The notes under the pieces were generated by a model. The model was given only the letters and a program-made list of their open reading frames with translations. It was not told where the DNA came from and searched no databases. A stretch of DNA of 64,000 bases, from assembly GCA_018365815.1 (NCBI GenBank), contig JAGZJH010000003.1, positions 28,447-92,446 of the forward strand, in the 5' to 3' direction. This DNA comes from Erysipelotrichaceae bacterium. GTDB lineage: Bacteria > Bacillota_I > Bacilli_A > Erysipelotrichales > Coprobacillaceae. Position 1 is the stretch's first letter; every line of letters starts with the position of its first letter. Both the position numbers and the translations under genes were made by a program. Shown here one piece after another: positions 23,417 to 33,869 of the stretch.

Positions 23417-24619
23417 ATGTTGAAATTGGAAGATTTTAAACAAGCAAAACAACGTTTGGAAAGTGTTCTGGTCAATACGGGATTGATTTATAGTGAAGTA
23501 TTTTCAAACGAAAATCAAAATGAAGTGTATATTAAACCGGAAAATTTACAACGTACGGGATCATTTAAAATAAGAGGGGCATATAATAAAATTGCGAAAA
23601 TGACTAAAGAGCAAAAAGAAAAAGGATTAATTGCTTCATCAGCAGGTAATCATGCTCAAGGTGTGGCATATGCAGCAAAGGTTGCTAATGTAAAAGCGAC
23701 CATTGTCATGCCAGCACATACACCATTAATTAAAGTAGAATCAACTTCATCACATGGAGCCAATGTCGTATTACATGGTGAAGTTTATGATGAAGCCTAT
23801 GCTAAAGCATGTGAGTTACAAGAAAAATTTGGGTACACATTTGTTCATCCTTTTGATGATGAAGATGTTATAGAAGGACAAGGGACAATTGCTTTAGAAA
23901 TATTAGAAGAATTAGCGGATACTGATATTATTTTAGTGCCTATTGGTGGGGGTGGATTAATTTCCGGAGTGGCTTGTGTGGCTAAATTGATTAATCCAAA
24001 TATCAAAATTATCGGAGTTGAACCTGATGGGGCAGCTAGTGCTTTAGAAGCAATGAAAGAACGTCAAGTAGTGACTTTACCTTCTGCTAATACAATTGCC
24101 GATGGGACAGCAGTTAAACGTATCGGTGATACAACTTATCAATATATCGAACGTTATGTTGATGAAATTATTACAGTTTCAGATTATGAATTAATGAATA
24201 CTTTTTTAACTTTAGTTGAAAAACATAAATTAGTGGCAGAAAATTCAGGTTTATTAACTTTAGCGGCATTGTCACAATTAAAAGAAAAAAATAAAAAAGT
24301 AGTATGTGTTGTAAGTGGTGGAAATATCGATGTGAAAAATATTTCTTCAGTGATTAATAAAGGCTTAGTTTCAAGAAATCGTATTTTTAAATTCTCAATT
24401 GCATTAGCCGATAAACCGGGTGAATTGGTAAAAATCGCAAATCATCTAGCTAAGTTAAATGCAAATATTGTAAGTTTAGAACATAATCAATTAATTAACT
24501 TACCAAGTTTTCAAGATTTAGAACTTCGAGTGACTTGTGAAACAAATGGTAAAACACACGTTGATAAAATTATTGAATCATTTAAAAATCAAGGATACGA
24601 CATCACAATATTAGATTAG
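23417..24619 (+). CDS. ilvA: Threonine ammonia-lyase (threonine dehydratase)
   Basis: PLP enzyme, 400 aa, converting threonine to 2-oxobutanoate and ammonia. The PLP lysine lies in ENLQRTGSFKIRGAYNKI near residue 50; SSAGNHAQGVAYAA and the glycine loop VPIGGGGLISG are the other standard motifs. A C-terminal ACT domain (about 325-400, FSIALADKPGELVKIANHLA) suggests allosteric control. The length fits the shorter IlvA/TdcB-like type in which the ACT domain is single. No other isoleucine genes are nearby, so a catabolic role is possible. It has AGGGAGGAA upstream and a terminator right after. Confidence 0.94.
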   Translation: MLKLEDFKQAKQRLESVLVNTGLIYSEVFSNENQNEVYIKPENLQRTGSFKIRGAYNKIAKMTKEQKEKGLIASSAGNHAQGVAYAAKVANVKATIVMPAHTPLIKVESTSSHGANVVLHGEVYDEAYAKACELQEKFGYTFVHPFDDEDVIEGQGTIALEILEELADTDIILVPIGGGGLISGVACVAKLINPNIKIIGVEPDGAASALEAMKERQVVTLPSANTIADGTAVKRIGDTTYQYIERYVDEIITVSDYELMNTFLTLVEKHKLVAENSGLLTLAALSQLKEKNKKVVCVVSGGNIDVKNISSVINKGLVSRNRIFKFSIALADKPGELVKIANHLAKLNANIVSLEHNQLINLPSFQDLELRVTCETNGKTHVDKIIESFKNQGYDITILD

Positions 24620-24646
24620 AAACGGTTTTCCGTTTCTTTTATTTTT
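24619..24646 (+). terminator. Terminator of the threonine dehydratase gene
   Basis: GAAACGG-TTTT-CCGTTTC, followed by TTTTATTTTT, starting in the stop codon. Confidence 0.85.
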
Positions 24647-24723
24647 AAAAAAAGAAAATGACAACATCTATTAAAATGAGCAATTATAATAAAATTAAGC
24701 ATATTTAAAAGGGGATTATCAAA

Positions 24724-26388
24724 ATGTATGAAATGAAAGTATTAAGTTCTCTTATTAAAGTATTTAGTGAAGAAGAACCGATAGAAGACTTAGGAATGAC
24801 AAACTTTAGTATGTTTAAAAACGAAACGTTTTCATTCCAAATTGCTTATACTAAAAAAGAATATTTTAACGAATATGTTAAAGTGGAGGTAGAATCTGAT
24901 ATTAAACAATGTATTAGATTAAGGGAAGTCATTCTTGTTCCTTCACGTTATCCAATCCATACACATTTACCACATGATGATTATTATTTAAAAACTAAAC
25001 CGGGCATGTTTCCTGATTTACTTAGAGATTTAGATGATTCTAAAATTCAATTAGTCTCTTATCAGTGGCATAGCTTGTGGGTAGATATTGAACCTTGCCA
25101 AGATATTAAACCGGGAAATCATTTAATTAAATTTAGTTTAATTAATTTAGAAGATCAAGAGATTTGTAGTGTTGAAACAAATGTCATGATTTACCCACAT
25201 AAATTATTAGAAAATAAGTTAATTCATACAGAGTGGTTTCATGGGGATTGTATAGCTAATTATTATGGTGAAGAAGTTTTTAGTGAACGTCATTGGCAGT
25301 TAATGGAAAATTTTATTGAAATTGCAGTTAAACGTCAATGTAATATGATTTTAACTCCTATTTTTACACCGCCATTAGATACTGTAAAAGGTGGTGAAAG
25401 AACAACGATTCAATTAATTGATATTGAAGTGACACCAGATGGTTATCGCTTTAATTTTGACAAATTTAGACGTTGGGTTGTAATGTGCCAAAAAGTAGGC
25501 ATGAAATATTTTGAATTATCTCACCTTTTTACACAATGGGGAGCAATTGCTACGCCTAAAATTATGGCAATTAAAGAAGGAAGGTATCAACGTATTTTTG
25601 GTTGGGAAACACCAGCGACTTCTCGTGAATACAAAGTATTTTTAGAACAATTTTTACCTGCATTAATTAAAGAAATTAAAGCATTAAATATTCAAGAAAA
25701 TACTTATTTTCATATTTCTGATGAACCCGAGTTATTACAATATGAAAGTTATAAAGCAGCCAAAGAAATCGTTGCGCCTTATTTAAAAGATTTTAAAATC
25801 ATTGATGCCATGTCTTCTTATGGATTTTATGAACTAGGTGTGATTGATCATCCTATTTGTGCGACCAATCATATTCAAACGTTCATTGATCATAAGGTTA
25901 AAAACATGTGGTCTTATTATTGTACGGCTCAATATAATAAAGTTTGTAATCGTTTTATGGCGATGCCTTCTGCTAGAAATCGTGCCTATGGATTACAGTT
26001 ATTTAAATATGATATCGAAGGAATACTTCATTGGGGGTATAATTTCTATAATTCACAATATTCAGTTTATCCAATTAATCCTTATTTTGATACAGATGCT
26101 TCAATGGCATTTCCTTCAGGTGATCCATTTTTAGTGTATCCAGGTGCAAATGGTAAACCAGAAGAATCAATTCGGATAATGGTTCAAAACCAAGCCATCA
26201 ATGATTTACGTGCTTTAATACTTTTAGCTAAATATCTCGGTAAAAAGAAAACGATTGAGTTAATGGAAGAAGGTATTGAACCTATCACATTTGAAAACTA
26301 CCCTCATAATGACTTATATTATGTGAAATTGAGAAATAAAGTCAATCAATTAATTCATGAATATGTGGTGAATGAATATGGAAGATAG
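24724..26388 (+). CDS. DUF4091 family protein, putative glycoside hydrolase
   Basis: 554 aa, no signal peptide, so probably cytoplasmic. It has an N-terminal strand-rich domain and a C-terminal region with the DUF4091 hallmarks: YFHISDEPELLQYESYKAA (a likely catalytic Asp-Glu pair), MWSYYCTAQYNK, RNRAYGLQLFKYDIEG and LHWGYNFYN. The fold is expected to be a glycoside-hydrolase TIM barrel; the substrate is unknown. It overlaps the CBM9-like gene downstream by about 17 bases, and a gamma-glutamyltransferase-like and a lactonase-like gene follow, suggesting one catabolic operon. Confidence 0.82.
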   Translation: MYEMKVLSSLIKVFSEEEPIEDLGMTNFSMFKNETFSFQIAYTKKEYFNEYVKVEVESDIKQCIRLREVILVPSRYPIHTHLPHDDYYLKTKPGMFPDLLRDLDDSKIQLVSYQWHSLWVDIEPCQDIKPGNHLIKFSLINLEDQEICSVETNVMIYPHKLLENKLIHTEWFHGDCIANYYGEEVFSERHWQLMENFIEIAVKRQCNMILTPIFTPPLDTVKGGERTTIQLIDIEVTPDGYRFNFDKFRRWVVMCQKVGMKYFELSHLFTQWGAIATPKIMAIKEGRYQRIFGWETPATSREYKVFLEQFLPALIKEIKALNIQENTYFHISDEPELLQYESYKAAKEIVAPYLKDFKIIDAMSSYGFYELGVIDHPICATNHIQTFIDHKVKNMWSYYCTAQYNKVCNRFMAMPSARNRAYGLQLFKYDIEGILHWGYNFYNSQYSVYPINPYFDTDASMAFPSGDPFLVYPGANGKPEESIRIMVQNQAINDLRALILLAKYLGKKKTIELMEEGIEPITFENYPHNDLYYVKLRNKVNQLIHEYVVNEYGR

Positions 26389-26908
26389 ATACTATTTAAA
26401 TCACCAATTATGGCAAACTACTTTTTCATCTTTGGTATATGCAAAAGTAAAATTAGAAAATAATACTTTAGTTGTAGTGATGAAATGTGAAGAAAAAAAT
26501 CCTAAAGCTATTTATACAAAACGTAATGAACCAGTATATGAGGATAGTTGTATGGAATTTTTTGTGAAGTTTGATAAGAATGATGAAAATTATTTTAACT
26601 TTGAAATGAATGCCAATGGTGCTTTGTTATGCCAATATGGTAAAAATCGTCATGAACGACAATTTATTGAGTGTTCATTAGTTGAAGTTCAAGTGTTACA
26701 AACCAAAAATGATTGGCAAGTGACTTTAAAAATTCCAGAAACTTTTATAAAACAATATAACCAATCTTTCTTATCATCAGTACTATGTAATTTTTATAAA
26801 TGTGGGGATAAAACAAGTCAACCTCACTATCTTTCATGGGCAAAGATATTGGAAGAAAAACCTAATTTTCATTGTCCGAAGTATTTTAAAGAAATTAAAT
26901 TGTATTAG
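26372..26908 (+). CDS. Carbohydrate-binding family 9-like protein
   Basis: 178 aa with the CBM9-like pattern: YEDSCMEFFVKFDKNDENYF and FEMNANGALLCQYGKNR, then WQVTLKIPE and a terminal SWAKILEEKPNFHCPKYF. Such domains usually sit in secreted xylan-active enzymes, but stand-alone versions without a signal peptide are frequent in Bacillota. Its gene overlaps the DUF4091 gene, and it probably forms a functional unit with it. The start is ATG at 26372 or at 26378. Confidence 0.85.
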   Translation: MNMEDRYYLNHQLWQTTFSSLVYAKVKLENNTLVVVMKCEEKNPKAIYTKRNEPVYEDSCMEFFVKFDKNDENYFNFEMNANGALLCQYGKNRHERQFIECSLVEVQVLQTKNDWQVTLKIPETFIKQYNQSFLSSVLCNFYKCGDKTSQPHYLSWAKILEEKPNFHCPKYFKEIKLY

Positions 26909-26919
26909 GAGAAATATAT

Positions 26920-28443
26920 ATGCTAGTTAAAGGAAAAAAGGCAATGGTGGCTTCGGCACATAAATTGATTAGTCAAACTGGTATAGAAGTATTAAAAAAT
27001 GGCGGAAATGCAGTCGATGCCAGTGTCGCTATGGCATTAACTGCCGGAGTGGTTTTACCGGATATGTGTAGTATTGGCGGTGACGCTTTTATGTTGTATT
27101 ATTCTAAAAAAAATCATCAAGTTTATAGTATCAATGGGAGTGGAAAACTCCCTAAAAACTATAATTATGATGATCCGATGACAAAGTATGGTATGAAATC
27201 AGTGACTGTTCCTGGTTGTGTGAGTGTGTTATATAGAGCATTAGAGTTATGGGGAACACAAAAGTTTGAACAATTATCGACTGATGCGATTTATTTATCA
27301 CGTGATGGTGTTGAAGCCAGTCGATTAGTACGTCGTCATATGGAAACAGATTATGATTCATTATCAAAATCCAAAACAGCAAGTAAAATTTATTTAAATA
27401 ATTTAAAACCTTTACAAGTTGGTGAAAAAATATATAACGAAGACTACGCTAAAATTTTAGAATATTTAAATCAAGCAGGAGTAGAGGGGTTTTATAAAGG
27501 AGACATCGCTAAAAAGATTGTGGAACATAGTCAAAAAAATGGCGGTTATTTTGAATTAGAGGATTTTAGTGAATATGAGTGTGAGTTACTTGAACCTATT
27601 CATATCAATTATCGAGGGTATGAAGTTTACCAAAGTGCACCAGTTTCACAAGGTTATTTACATTTATTAGAATTAGCTATTTTAAATCACTTTGATTTAG
27701 AGAAGATGAGTGAAGCAAAGCGTACGCATATATTAATTGAAGCGAAAAAAATTGCTTTTAACCAACGTGAGTTTGCTTACAATCATTTAAAAGAAGCCTT
27801 GTCAAAAGAATATACTCAAAAATTAGCAACTCTTATTAATGAACAATCTAATAATACAATTGATGATCCCTATTATACTGAAAATGGGCATACAACTTCA
27901 TTTGTTGTTGTTGATGAAAACGGTGATGCAGTTTCTTTTATTTTAAGTATTGCGGGAGTATGGGGGAGTTTAGAAGTTGTAGATGGAACTGGTATTTTAT
28001 TAAACAATCGTGCCGGAGTGGGTTTGAATTCAAATCCACATAGTCCTAATTATATAAAAAAAAGGCAACAATCTATTCATACTCTAAATACATGGTTAGT
28101 TTTTAAACAAGATCAATTAAAATATGTGGGAAATACACCTGGTGGAGATTATCAAGTCATGTGGAATATGCAAATTATCAGTCGTTTAATTGATGAAAAA
28201 ATGAATGCTTATGAGGCAGTTTCTGCAACTAAATGGCGTTCAAATTACGATGGAGTGCATCATCTTGAATTAGAAGAAAATGTGGATCAAGAGGTTGTTG
28301 AAGATTTAAAAAGCCGAGGACATGATATAAAAATAATTCCTAAGTATGGTGCTAGTGGTGCAAGTGAAGTGATTGAAATTACAATAGATGGATTAGAAGG
28401 AGGAAATGATCCAAGGAGTGATGGAAATTGCTTAGCTATCTAG
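26920..28443 (+). CDS. Gamma-glutamyltransferase family protein
   Basis: 507 aa member of the gamma-glutamyltransferase/Ntn-hydrolase family. MVASAHKLISQTGIEVLKNG is the typical start; the nucleophile threonine lies in NGHTTSFVVVDENG, where autoproteolysis separates the two subunits; GTGILLNNRAGVGL and NTPGGDYQVMWNM follow. There is no signal peptide, unlike classical secreted GGT. Many family members act on substrates other than glutathione. It lies 12 bases downstream of the CBM9-like gene behind AGGAGAAA. Confidence 0.9.
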   Translation: MLVKGKKAMVASAHKLISQTGIEVLKNGGNAVDASVAMALTAGVVLPDMCSIGGDAFMLYYSKKNHQVYSINGSGKLPKNYNYDDPMTKYGMKSVTVPGCVSVLYRALELWGTQKFEQLSTDAIYLSRDGVEASRLVRRHMETDYDSLSKSKTASKIYLNNLKPLQVGEKIYNEDYAKILEYLNQAGVEGFYKGDIAKKIVEHSQKNGGYFELEDFSEYECELLEPIHINYRGYEVYQSAPVSQGYLHLLELAILNHFDLEKMSEAKRTHILIEAKKIAFNQREFAYNHLKEALSKEYTQKLATLINEQSNNTIDDPYYTENGHTTSFVVVDENGDAVSFILSIAGVWGSLEVVDGTGILLNNRAGVGLNSNPHSPNYIKKRQQSIHTLNTWLVFKQDQLKYVGNTPGGDYQVMWNMQIISRLIDEKMNAYEAVSATKWRSNYDGVHHLELEENVDQEVVEDLKSRGHDIKIIPKYGASGASEVIEITIDGLEGGNDPRSDGNCLAI

Positions 28444-28491
28444 ATTAATGGATTAGAACTTGGTATAATCTTAATAAAGAGGAGGGATAAT

Positions 28492-29505
28492 ATGGCGATG
28501 TTTTATGTTGGAAGTTATGATAAACATAAAGGAATTTATGTTTGTGATTTGGATGAACAAACAGGTCAGTTAAGTTTAATTCGTAAAGTAGAAACAGCGG
28601 ATTATGCATCTTATATAATTAAAGATGAAGATTATTTATATGTTTCTTATAAAAATTCTACTAAAAAAGAAAATGCAGGTGGAATGGGAAGTTTTAAAAT
28701 TGATGGCGAGCGTTTAATTGAATTAAGCCACGCCACATCAAATGGGCGTTCTTATACACATCTATGTTTATCTCCAAATAAAGATTATTTATATGGGGCC
28801 AACTATCATGCGGGAACCACAGTGGCTTATAAAATTGAAAATCACATCGTTTCTAAAAAAACGGATGTCATTTACCATCGTGGAATGGGAGCAGATATTT
28901 TTGGACGTCAAACGATGCCTCATGTCCATTATGTTGGAATCACACCAGAAAAGAAATACTTATACAGCGTTGATTTAGGAAGTGATTCGATTATCATGTA
29001 TCATTATGATCATGGACATTTGATTGAAGAACCAAGTGCTTCAATTCATGTTATTCCAGGAAGTGGACCACGCCATATGATTTTTAGTCAAAATGGAAAA
29101 TATGCCTATTTATTAAACGAAATTGCTAATAATATTATGGTATTTGATGTAGGAAGTAATGGTTGTGTTTTATCACAAAAAATTTCTTGTTTACCTTATG
29201 GTTTTAAAGAAATGAGTTCTGCTGCGGCTATTCGTTTAAGTGAAGATGGTCAATATTTAATTGTTTCTAATCGTGGTCATAATTCTTTAGCATTATTTAA
29301 AGTTAGTCAGACAACTGGAAAAATTGGGCTAATTTCATTTTATGGGGTAGGGAAAAATCCAAGAGATTTTAATATCTTTCATGACTATGTAATTTGTGCA
29401 AGCCAAGATGATGATGTTTTAGAAGTATTTAAAATTGGTGAAGATGAGTTGATTCGTTTAAATATTCAATTAAAAATCCCTTCACCAGTATGCGTTTGTG
29501 GATAA
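28492..29505 (+). CDS. Lactonase family (6-phosphogluconolactonase-like) beta-propeller protein
   Basis: 337 aa seven-bladed beta propeller of the lactonase family. Blade-type motifs are MFYVGSYDKHKGIYVCDLD, YTHLCLSPNKDYLYGANYH, MPHVHYVGITPEKKYLYSVD, SGPRHMIFSQNGKYAYLLNE and ISFYGVGKNPRDFNI. The PHVH and GPRHM motifs are the family's active-site region. It hydrolyses sugar lactones, possibly one made by the upstream cluster (inference). The ATG follows GAGGAGGG. A terminator lies directly downstream. Confidence 0.87.
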   Translation: MAMFYVGSYDKHKGIYVCDLDEQTGQLSLIRKVETADYASYIIKDEDYLYVSYKNSTKKENAGGMGSFKIDGERLIELSHATSNGRSYTHLCLSPNKDYLYGANYHAGTTVAYKIENHIVSKKTDVIYHRGMGADIFGRQTMPHVHYVGITPEKKYLYSVDLGSDSIIMYHYDHGHLIEEPSASIHVIPGSGPRHMIFSQNGKYAYLLNEIANNIMVFDVGSNGCVLSQKISCLPYGFKEMSSAAAIRLSEDGQYLIVSNRGHNSLALFKVSQTTGKIGLISFYGVGKNPRDFNIFHDYVICASQDDDVLEVFKIGEDELIRLNIQLKIPSPVCVCG

Positions 29506-29528
29506 AAAGCAGTTTCCTGCTTTTTTTT
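29504..29528 (+). terminator. Terminator after the lactonase gene
   Basis: AAAAAGCAG-TTTC-CTGCTTTTT followed by more T's; it overlaps the end of the coding region. Confidence 0.85.
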
Positions 29529-29529
29529 G

Positions 29530-29558
29530 TTGACAATTAAATCAATAAAAATTATACT
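29530..29558 (+). promoter_or_regulatory. Promoter of queT
   Basis: TTGACA (29530-29535), exact 17-bp spacer, TATACT (29553-29558). Transcription should start near 29565, at the foot of the leader hairpin. Confidence 0.85.
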
Positions 29559-29564
29559 TAAATA

Positions 29565-29596
29565 TGTTTTCAATGAGGTGACATTAACTGAAAACA
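29565..29596 (+). promoter_or_regulatory. Structured leader of queT, possible preQ1-responsive element
   Basis: TGTTTTC (29565-29571) pairs with GAAAACA (29590-29596). Inside is a second stem AATG/CATT closing the loop AGGTGA, with AACT unpaired, and an A-rich tract then leads to the AAGGAG site. Position and A-rich tail recall preQ1 riboswitches, which often control queT, but the sequence does not match the class I or II consensus as I know it. Confidence 0.4.
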
Positions 29597-29623
29597 AAAA
29601 AAAGAATATAAGGAGAACATGAC

Positions 29624-30100
29624 ATGAAAATTAATGCAAAAAATATTGCTATTAATGCCATTGTAGCCTGTCTTTATGCCGTTTTTACAATAATGATCGC
29701 CCCATTAGCATACTCACAAATTCAGTTTAGATTATCTGAAATCATGGTTTTATTATCATTTTATAATCGTAAATTTATTCCTGGTTTAGTTATCGGTTGT
29801 TTTATTGCGAATATTCCTTCAACATTAGGATGGCTAGATATTGTTTTTGGAACGCTTGGAACTTTTATTGTTTGTTTTATCATGTGGTATTTAAAAAACC
29901 GCTATTTGGCTATTTTTATTGCATCACTAATGACAGGAATGATTGTGGGATTTGAATTGTACTTAGCCTTTGGTTTACCTTTTATTATTAATTTTATTTA
30001 TGTATTTATTGGCGAATTGGCAGTTTTGGTTATTGGCGTTATTTTATTTAATTCGATTGAAAAAAATTCAAAAATCAAATCATTTTTATTAGAAGATTAA
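29624..30100 (+). CDS. queT: Queuosine precursor transporter QueT
   Basis: 158 aa integral membrane protein of the QueT family, the substrate-binding S component of an ECF-type importer for queuosine precursors (preQ1 or queuine). INAIVACLYAVFTIMIAPLAY and QIQFRLSEIMVLLSFYNRK are the family's characteristic start; about five hydrophobic helices follow, including IGCFIANIPSTLGWLDIVFG. It faces the queH-queA-tgt operon, which uses the imported precursor. The leader carries a hairpin. Confidence 0.93.
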   Translation: MKINAKNIAINAIVACLYAVFTIMIAPLAYSQIQFRLSEIMVLLSFYNRKFIPGLVIGCFIANIPSTLGWLDIVFGTLGTFIVCFIMWYLKNRYLAIFIASLMTGMIVGFELYLAFGLPFIINFIYVFIGELAVLVIGVILFNSIEKNSKIKSFLLED

Positions 30101-30122
30101 TCAGCAAATTGCTGATTTTTTT
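30099..30122 (+). terminator. Terminator of queT
   Basis: AATCAGC-AAATT-GCTGATT followed by an unbroken T-run. Confidence 0.85.
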
Positions 30123-30125
30123 TAA

Positions 30126-30152
30126 AACAAAAAAAGAGACATAAGTCTCTTA
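30126..30152 (-). terminator. Terminator of the queH-queA-tgt operon
   Basis: On the minus strand AGAGAC-TTAT-GTCTCT is followed by a T-rich run (the A tract at 30126-30134). Confidence 0.75.
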
Positions 30153-30223
30153 TCGGCGAGATTAATTATACAGTATTTGTCGACAATAGTCAATCTTAAT
30201 CTCAAAATGAAGAATAATGTAAA

Positions 30224-30865
30224 TTAGTTTTCTTTTTTATTTTTTTCTCGATTGTGTTTATCAATATATGAGTACAAACAACCACAGTAATCTTGACGAT
30301 ACAAATGATAAAGACTTGAAAAATTCACCGATTTTTTATAACCATCATTTTTTTTGAAATCAGCAAATAGAAATTTAACTTGATCTTGTGGATAACTTGC
30401 ACCGATTTCGTTAATCCATTGACTGTTTTTATGTGGTGAAACACTTAGTACTGTTGTCCAATAATCAAATTGATGTTTAATTGCATATTGATAAGCATCT
30501 TCCATTCTAAGTTTATAACATAAATAACAACGTTTTCCGCCTTCTTTTTCTTCTTTATAAATAGAAATATGTGTAAGGTACTCTAAAGGTTGATATGTTT
30601 TTTCAATGACTTGAATATTTTGATGATAATCGATATTAAATTGTTTAATAAAATCAACTAATTCATTAAAACGTCTGAGATATTCATCTTCAGGATAAAT
30701 ATTAGAATTTGAATAGTAAATTGTAATGTCAAAATACTGACACAATTCTTTAATTACATTTCCACTACAAGGCCCACAACAAACATGAAGAAGCAATTTA
30801 GGGCGATGTTGTCCTATTTTTTTGAGTTCTTCTTTTAATAATAAATCATAATTAATTTTATTCAT
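30224..30865 (-). CDS. queH: Epoxyqueuosine reductase QueH
   Basis: 213 aa iron-sulfur enzyme for the last step of queuosine synthesis, epoxyqueuosine to queuosine in tRNA. Motifs are LLLHVCCGPCSGNVIKEL (first cysteine pair), SNIYPEDEYLRR, GGKRCYLCYKLRMEDAY (second cysteine pair), TTVLSVSPHKNSQWIN and LYRQDYCGCLYS (third). The preferred start is the MNKINYDLLLKEEL codon at 30865, which overlaps the queA end by 8 bases. It is the QueH type, unrelated to QueG. Confidence 0.95.
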   Translation of the reverse strand: MNKINYDLLLKEELKKIGQHRPKLLLHVCCGPCSGNVIKELCQYFDITIYYSNSNIYPEDEYLRRFNELVDFIKQFNIDYHQNIQVIEKTYQPLEYLTHISIYKEEKEGGKRCYLCYKLRMEDAYQYAIKHQFDYWTTVLSVSPHKNSQWINEIGASYPQDQVKFLFADFKKNDGYKKSVNFSSLYHLYRQDYCGCLYSYIDKHNREKNKKEN

Positions 30866-31888
30866 TGGTAATAAACATACTATCTCCAAAAGAGAAGAAA
30901 CGGTATTCTCTTTCGATGGCTTCATGATAGGCTTTAAAAATTAATTCTTTAGAGGCTAAAGCACTGATCAACATTAATAAAGTTGACTTAGGGAGATGGA
31001 AGTTTGTAATTAAAGCATCAATGGCTTTATATTCATAACCAGGATAAATAAATATATCAGTATTTTCACTTGTTTCTTTAAAACAATGATATTTTGTATA
31101 ATTTGACTCTAGTACACGTGTAGAAGTTGTTCCTACACTAATAATACGTTGATGATTAGCTTTGGCTTGATTTAATATATCAGCACTTTCTTTAGAAATC
31201 ATATAAAATTCACTGTGCATATGATGTTCTAATACATTTTCCACCTTCACCGGTCTAAATGTTCCTAAACCGACATGTAAAGTGACATCAACAATTTGTA
31301 CACCTCTAGCTTTAATTTTTTCAATGATTTCATCGGTAAAGTGTAAACCGGCAGTCGGCGCTGCGGCACTTCCTTCAATTTTAGCATAGACTGTTTGATA
31401 ACGATTTTTATCATTTAATTTTTCTTTAATATAAGGGGGTAAAGGCATTGTTCCTAATTGATCTAAGATTTCATAGAAAATTCCATCATAAATCATTTCA
31501 AAAACACGAATACCTTCTTCCTTAATTTCAATACATTTTGCTTTTAATAAACCCTCACCAAAGGTAATGATTGTTCCTAACTTTACAATACGAGCGTTTC
31601 CTACTAAACATTCCCAAGTATTGTGAGATACTTCTTTAAGTAATAATACTTCCACATGACCGTTTGTTTCTTCTTTTATTCCAAATAATCGTGCAGGAAT
31701 GACTTTTGTATTATTACGTACTAAAATATCGCCTGGTTTTAAATAATCCACAATATCATAAAAATGACGATGATCGATTTGTCCGCTATTTTTATGAAGT
31801 ACAAGTAATTTAGAAGTATCACGTTTTTCTAATGGTGTTTGAGCAATAAGATGTTCAGGTAAATCAAAATCAAATTCACTTAATTTCA

Positions 31889-31889
<1 letters not shown>
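30858..31889 (-). CDS. queA: S-adenosylmethionine:tRNA ribosyltransferase-isomerase QueA
   Basis: 343 aa enzyme that builds the epoxycyclopentanediol ring of epoxyqueuosine from S-adenosylmethionine. LSEFDFDLPEHLIAQTPL is the standard start, then DILVRNNTKVIPARL, AAPTAGLHFTDEIIEK, LHVGLGTFRPVKVE and YPGYEYKAIDALITNFHLP. It sits between tgt and queH, touching both, as one operon with salvage of precursor by queT. Confidence 0.96.
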
Positions 31890-33025
<1,136 letters not shown>

Positions 33026-33100
33026 TTTATCACTCCAATTCGTTATATAGTTTAACATAAAAACATTATAATTGACAATTAAATCGTTCATGAGTATCAT

Positions 33101-33433
33101 ATTAAAAAAAATAAGTGTAAATAAACTTACAAAATTAAATTTTAATAAGTATTTGTGTAAAATTTATTATATAACATATTGAAAGGTGATTAATGGCTAA
33201 GTCCAAAAGTTAAAATACTTTAAAACTGAAATAAAGAAGAAAGGAGTAGGTCAAAATAATAATATTATAAAATTTGAAGTACAACTTAATTAAACACGAA
33301 AATTTTGTTTAACGTATTTCAATCTAATAAAAGACTTGAATATAATTATAAAATATATGAAAATATTGTGTCTAAGTGTATATTTTTATACTCAAATCAA
33401 GATTTAGATATTGATTATTTTGATAATAAAAAG
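33101..33433. other. Interval between tgt and mscL with a broken short gene
   Basis: Besides the divergent promoters, it holds GAAAGGTGATTA then an ATG at 33193 giving only MAKSK before a stop. Shifting frame there yields LKYFKTEIKKKGVGQNNN ending QLN at about 33291. This looks like a small basic protein gene with one frameshift. Just before mscL the frame is open from 33305 but without a site or recognisable sequence. Confidence 0.35.
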
Positions 33434-33826
33434 ATGAAACAATTTATTAAAGAATTTAAAACCTTTGCTATGCGTGGAAATGTTTTAGACATGGCAGTTG
33501 GGGTTGTTGTTGGTGGGGCATTTTCTAAAATTGTGACTTCATTAGTCAATGATATTATTACACCTTTAATTGGGATGTTTTTAGGTAAAGTAAATTTTTC
33601 AGAAATTGTGGTGGGTAGTCATTTAGTAAACGGTGGAATTAAAATTGGTTTGTTTATCCAAAGTGTCATTGATTTTATGATTATTGCCTTTAGTATTTTT
33701 TGTGCAATAAAAGTTATTAATCATTTGTTTAAAAAACAAGAAGTTAAGGAAGAAAAAACAATTAAAATCAGCCAAGAAGTTGAACTTCTACAAGAAATAA
33801 GAGATTTACTAAAACAAAAACAATAG
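33434..33826 (+). CDS. mscL: Large-conductance mechanosensitive channel MscL
   Basis: 130 aa membrane channel that opens under hypo-osmotic stress. FIKEFKTFAMRGNVLDMAVG is the classic N-terminal amphipathic helix and first pore helix; ITPLIGMFLGKVNFSEIV, the second helix FMIIAFSIFCAIKVINHL, and the C-terminal EVELLQEIRDLLKQK bundle complete the protein. The start at 33434 fits the family length, though the site before it (AAAAAG) is weak; an extension from 33305 adds 43 residues unlike MscL. Confidence 0.95.
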   Translation: MKQFIKEFKTFAMRGNVLDMAVGVVVGGAFSKIVTSLVNDIITPLIGMFLGKVNFSEIVVGSHLVNGGIKIGLFIQSVIDFMIIAFSIFCAIKVINHLFKKQEVKEEKTIKISQEVELLQEIRDLLKQKQ

Positions 33827-33869
33827 TCTAAAAAGATAAAAGTTGTCAATAATATTTTTGGTGATTAAA

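Noticed and set aside
30126..30220. Regulatory RNA between queT and queH
   Set aside because: The hairpins there are two facing terminators and explain the structure.
33305..33433. N-terminal extension of MscL
   Set aside because: The frame is open but the residues do not resemble MscL, which has its conserved N-terminus exactly at 33434.
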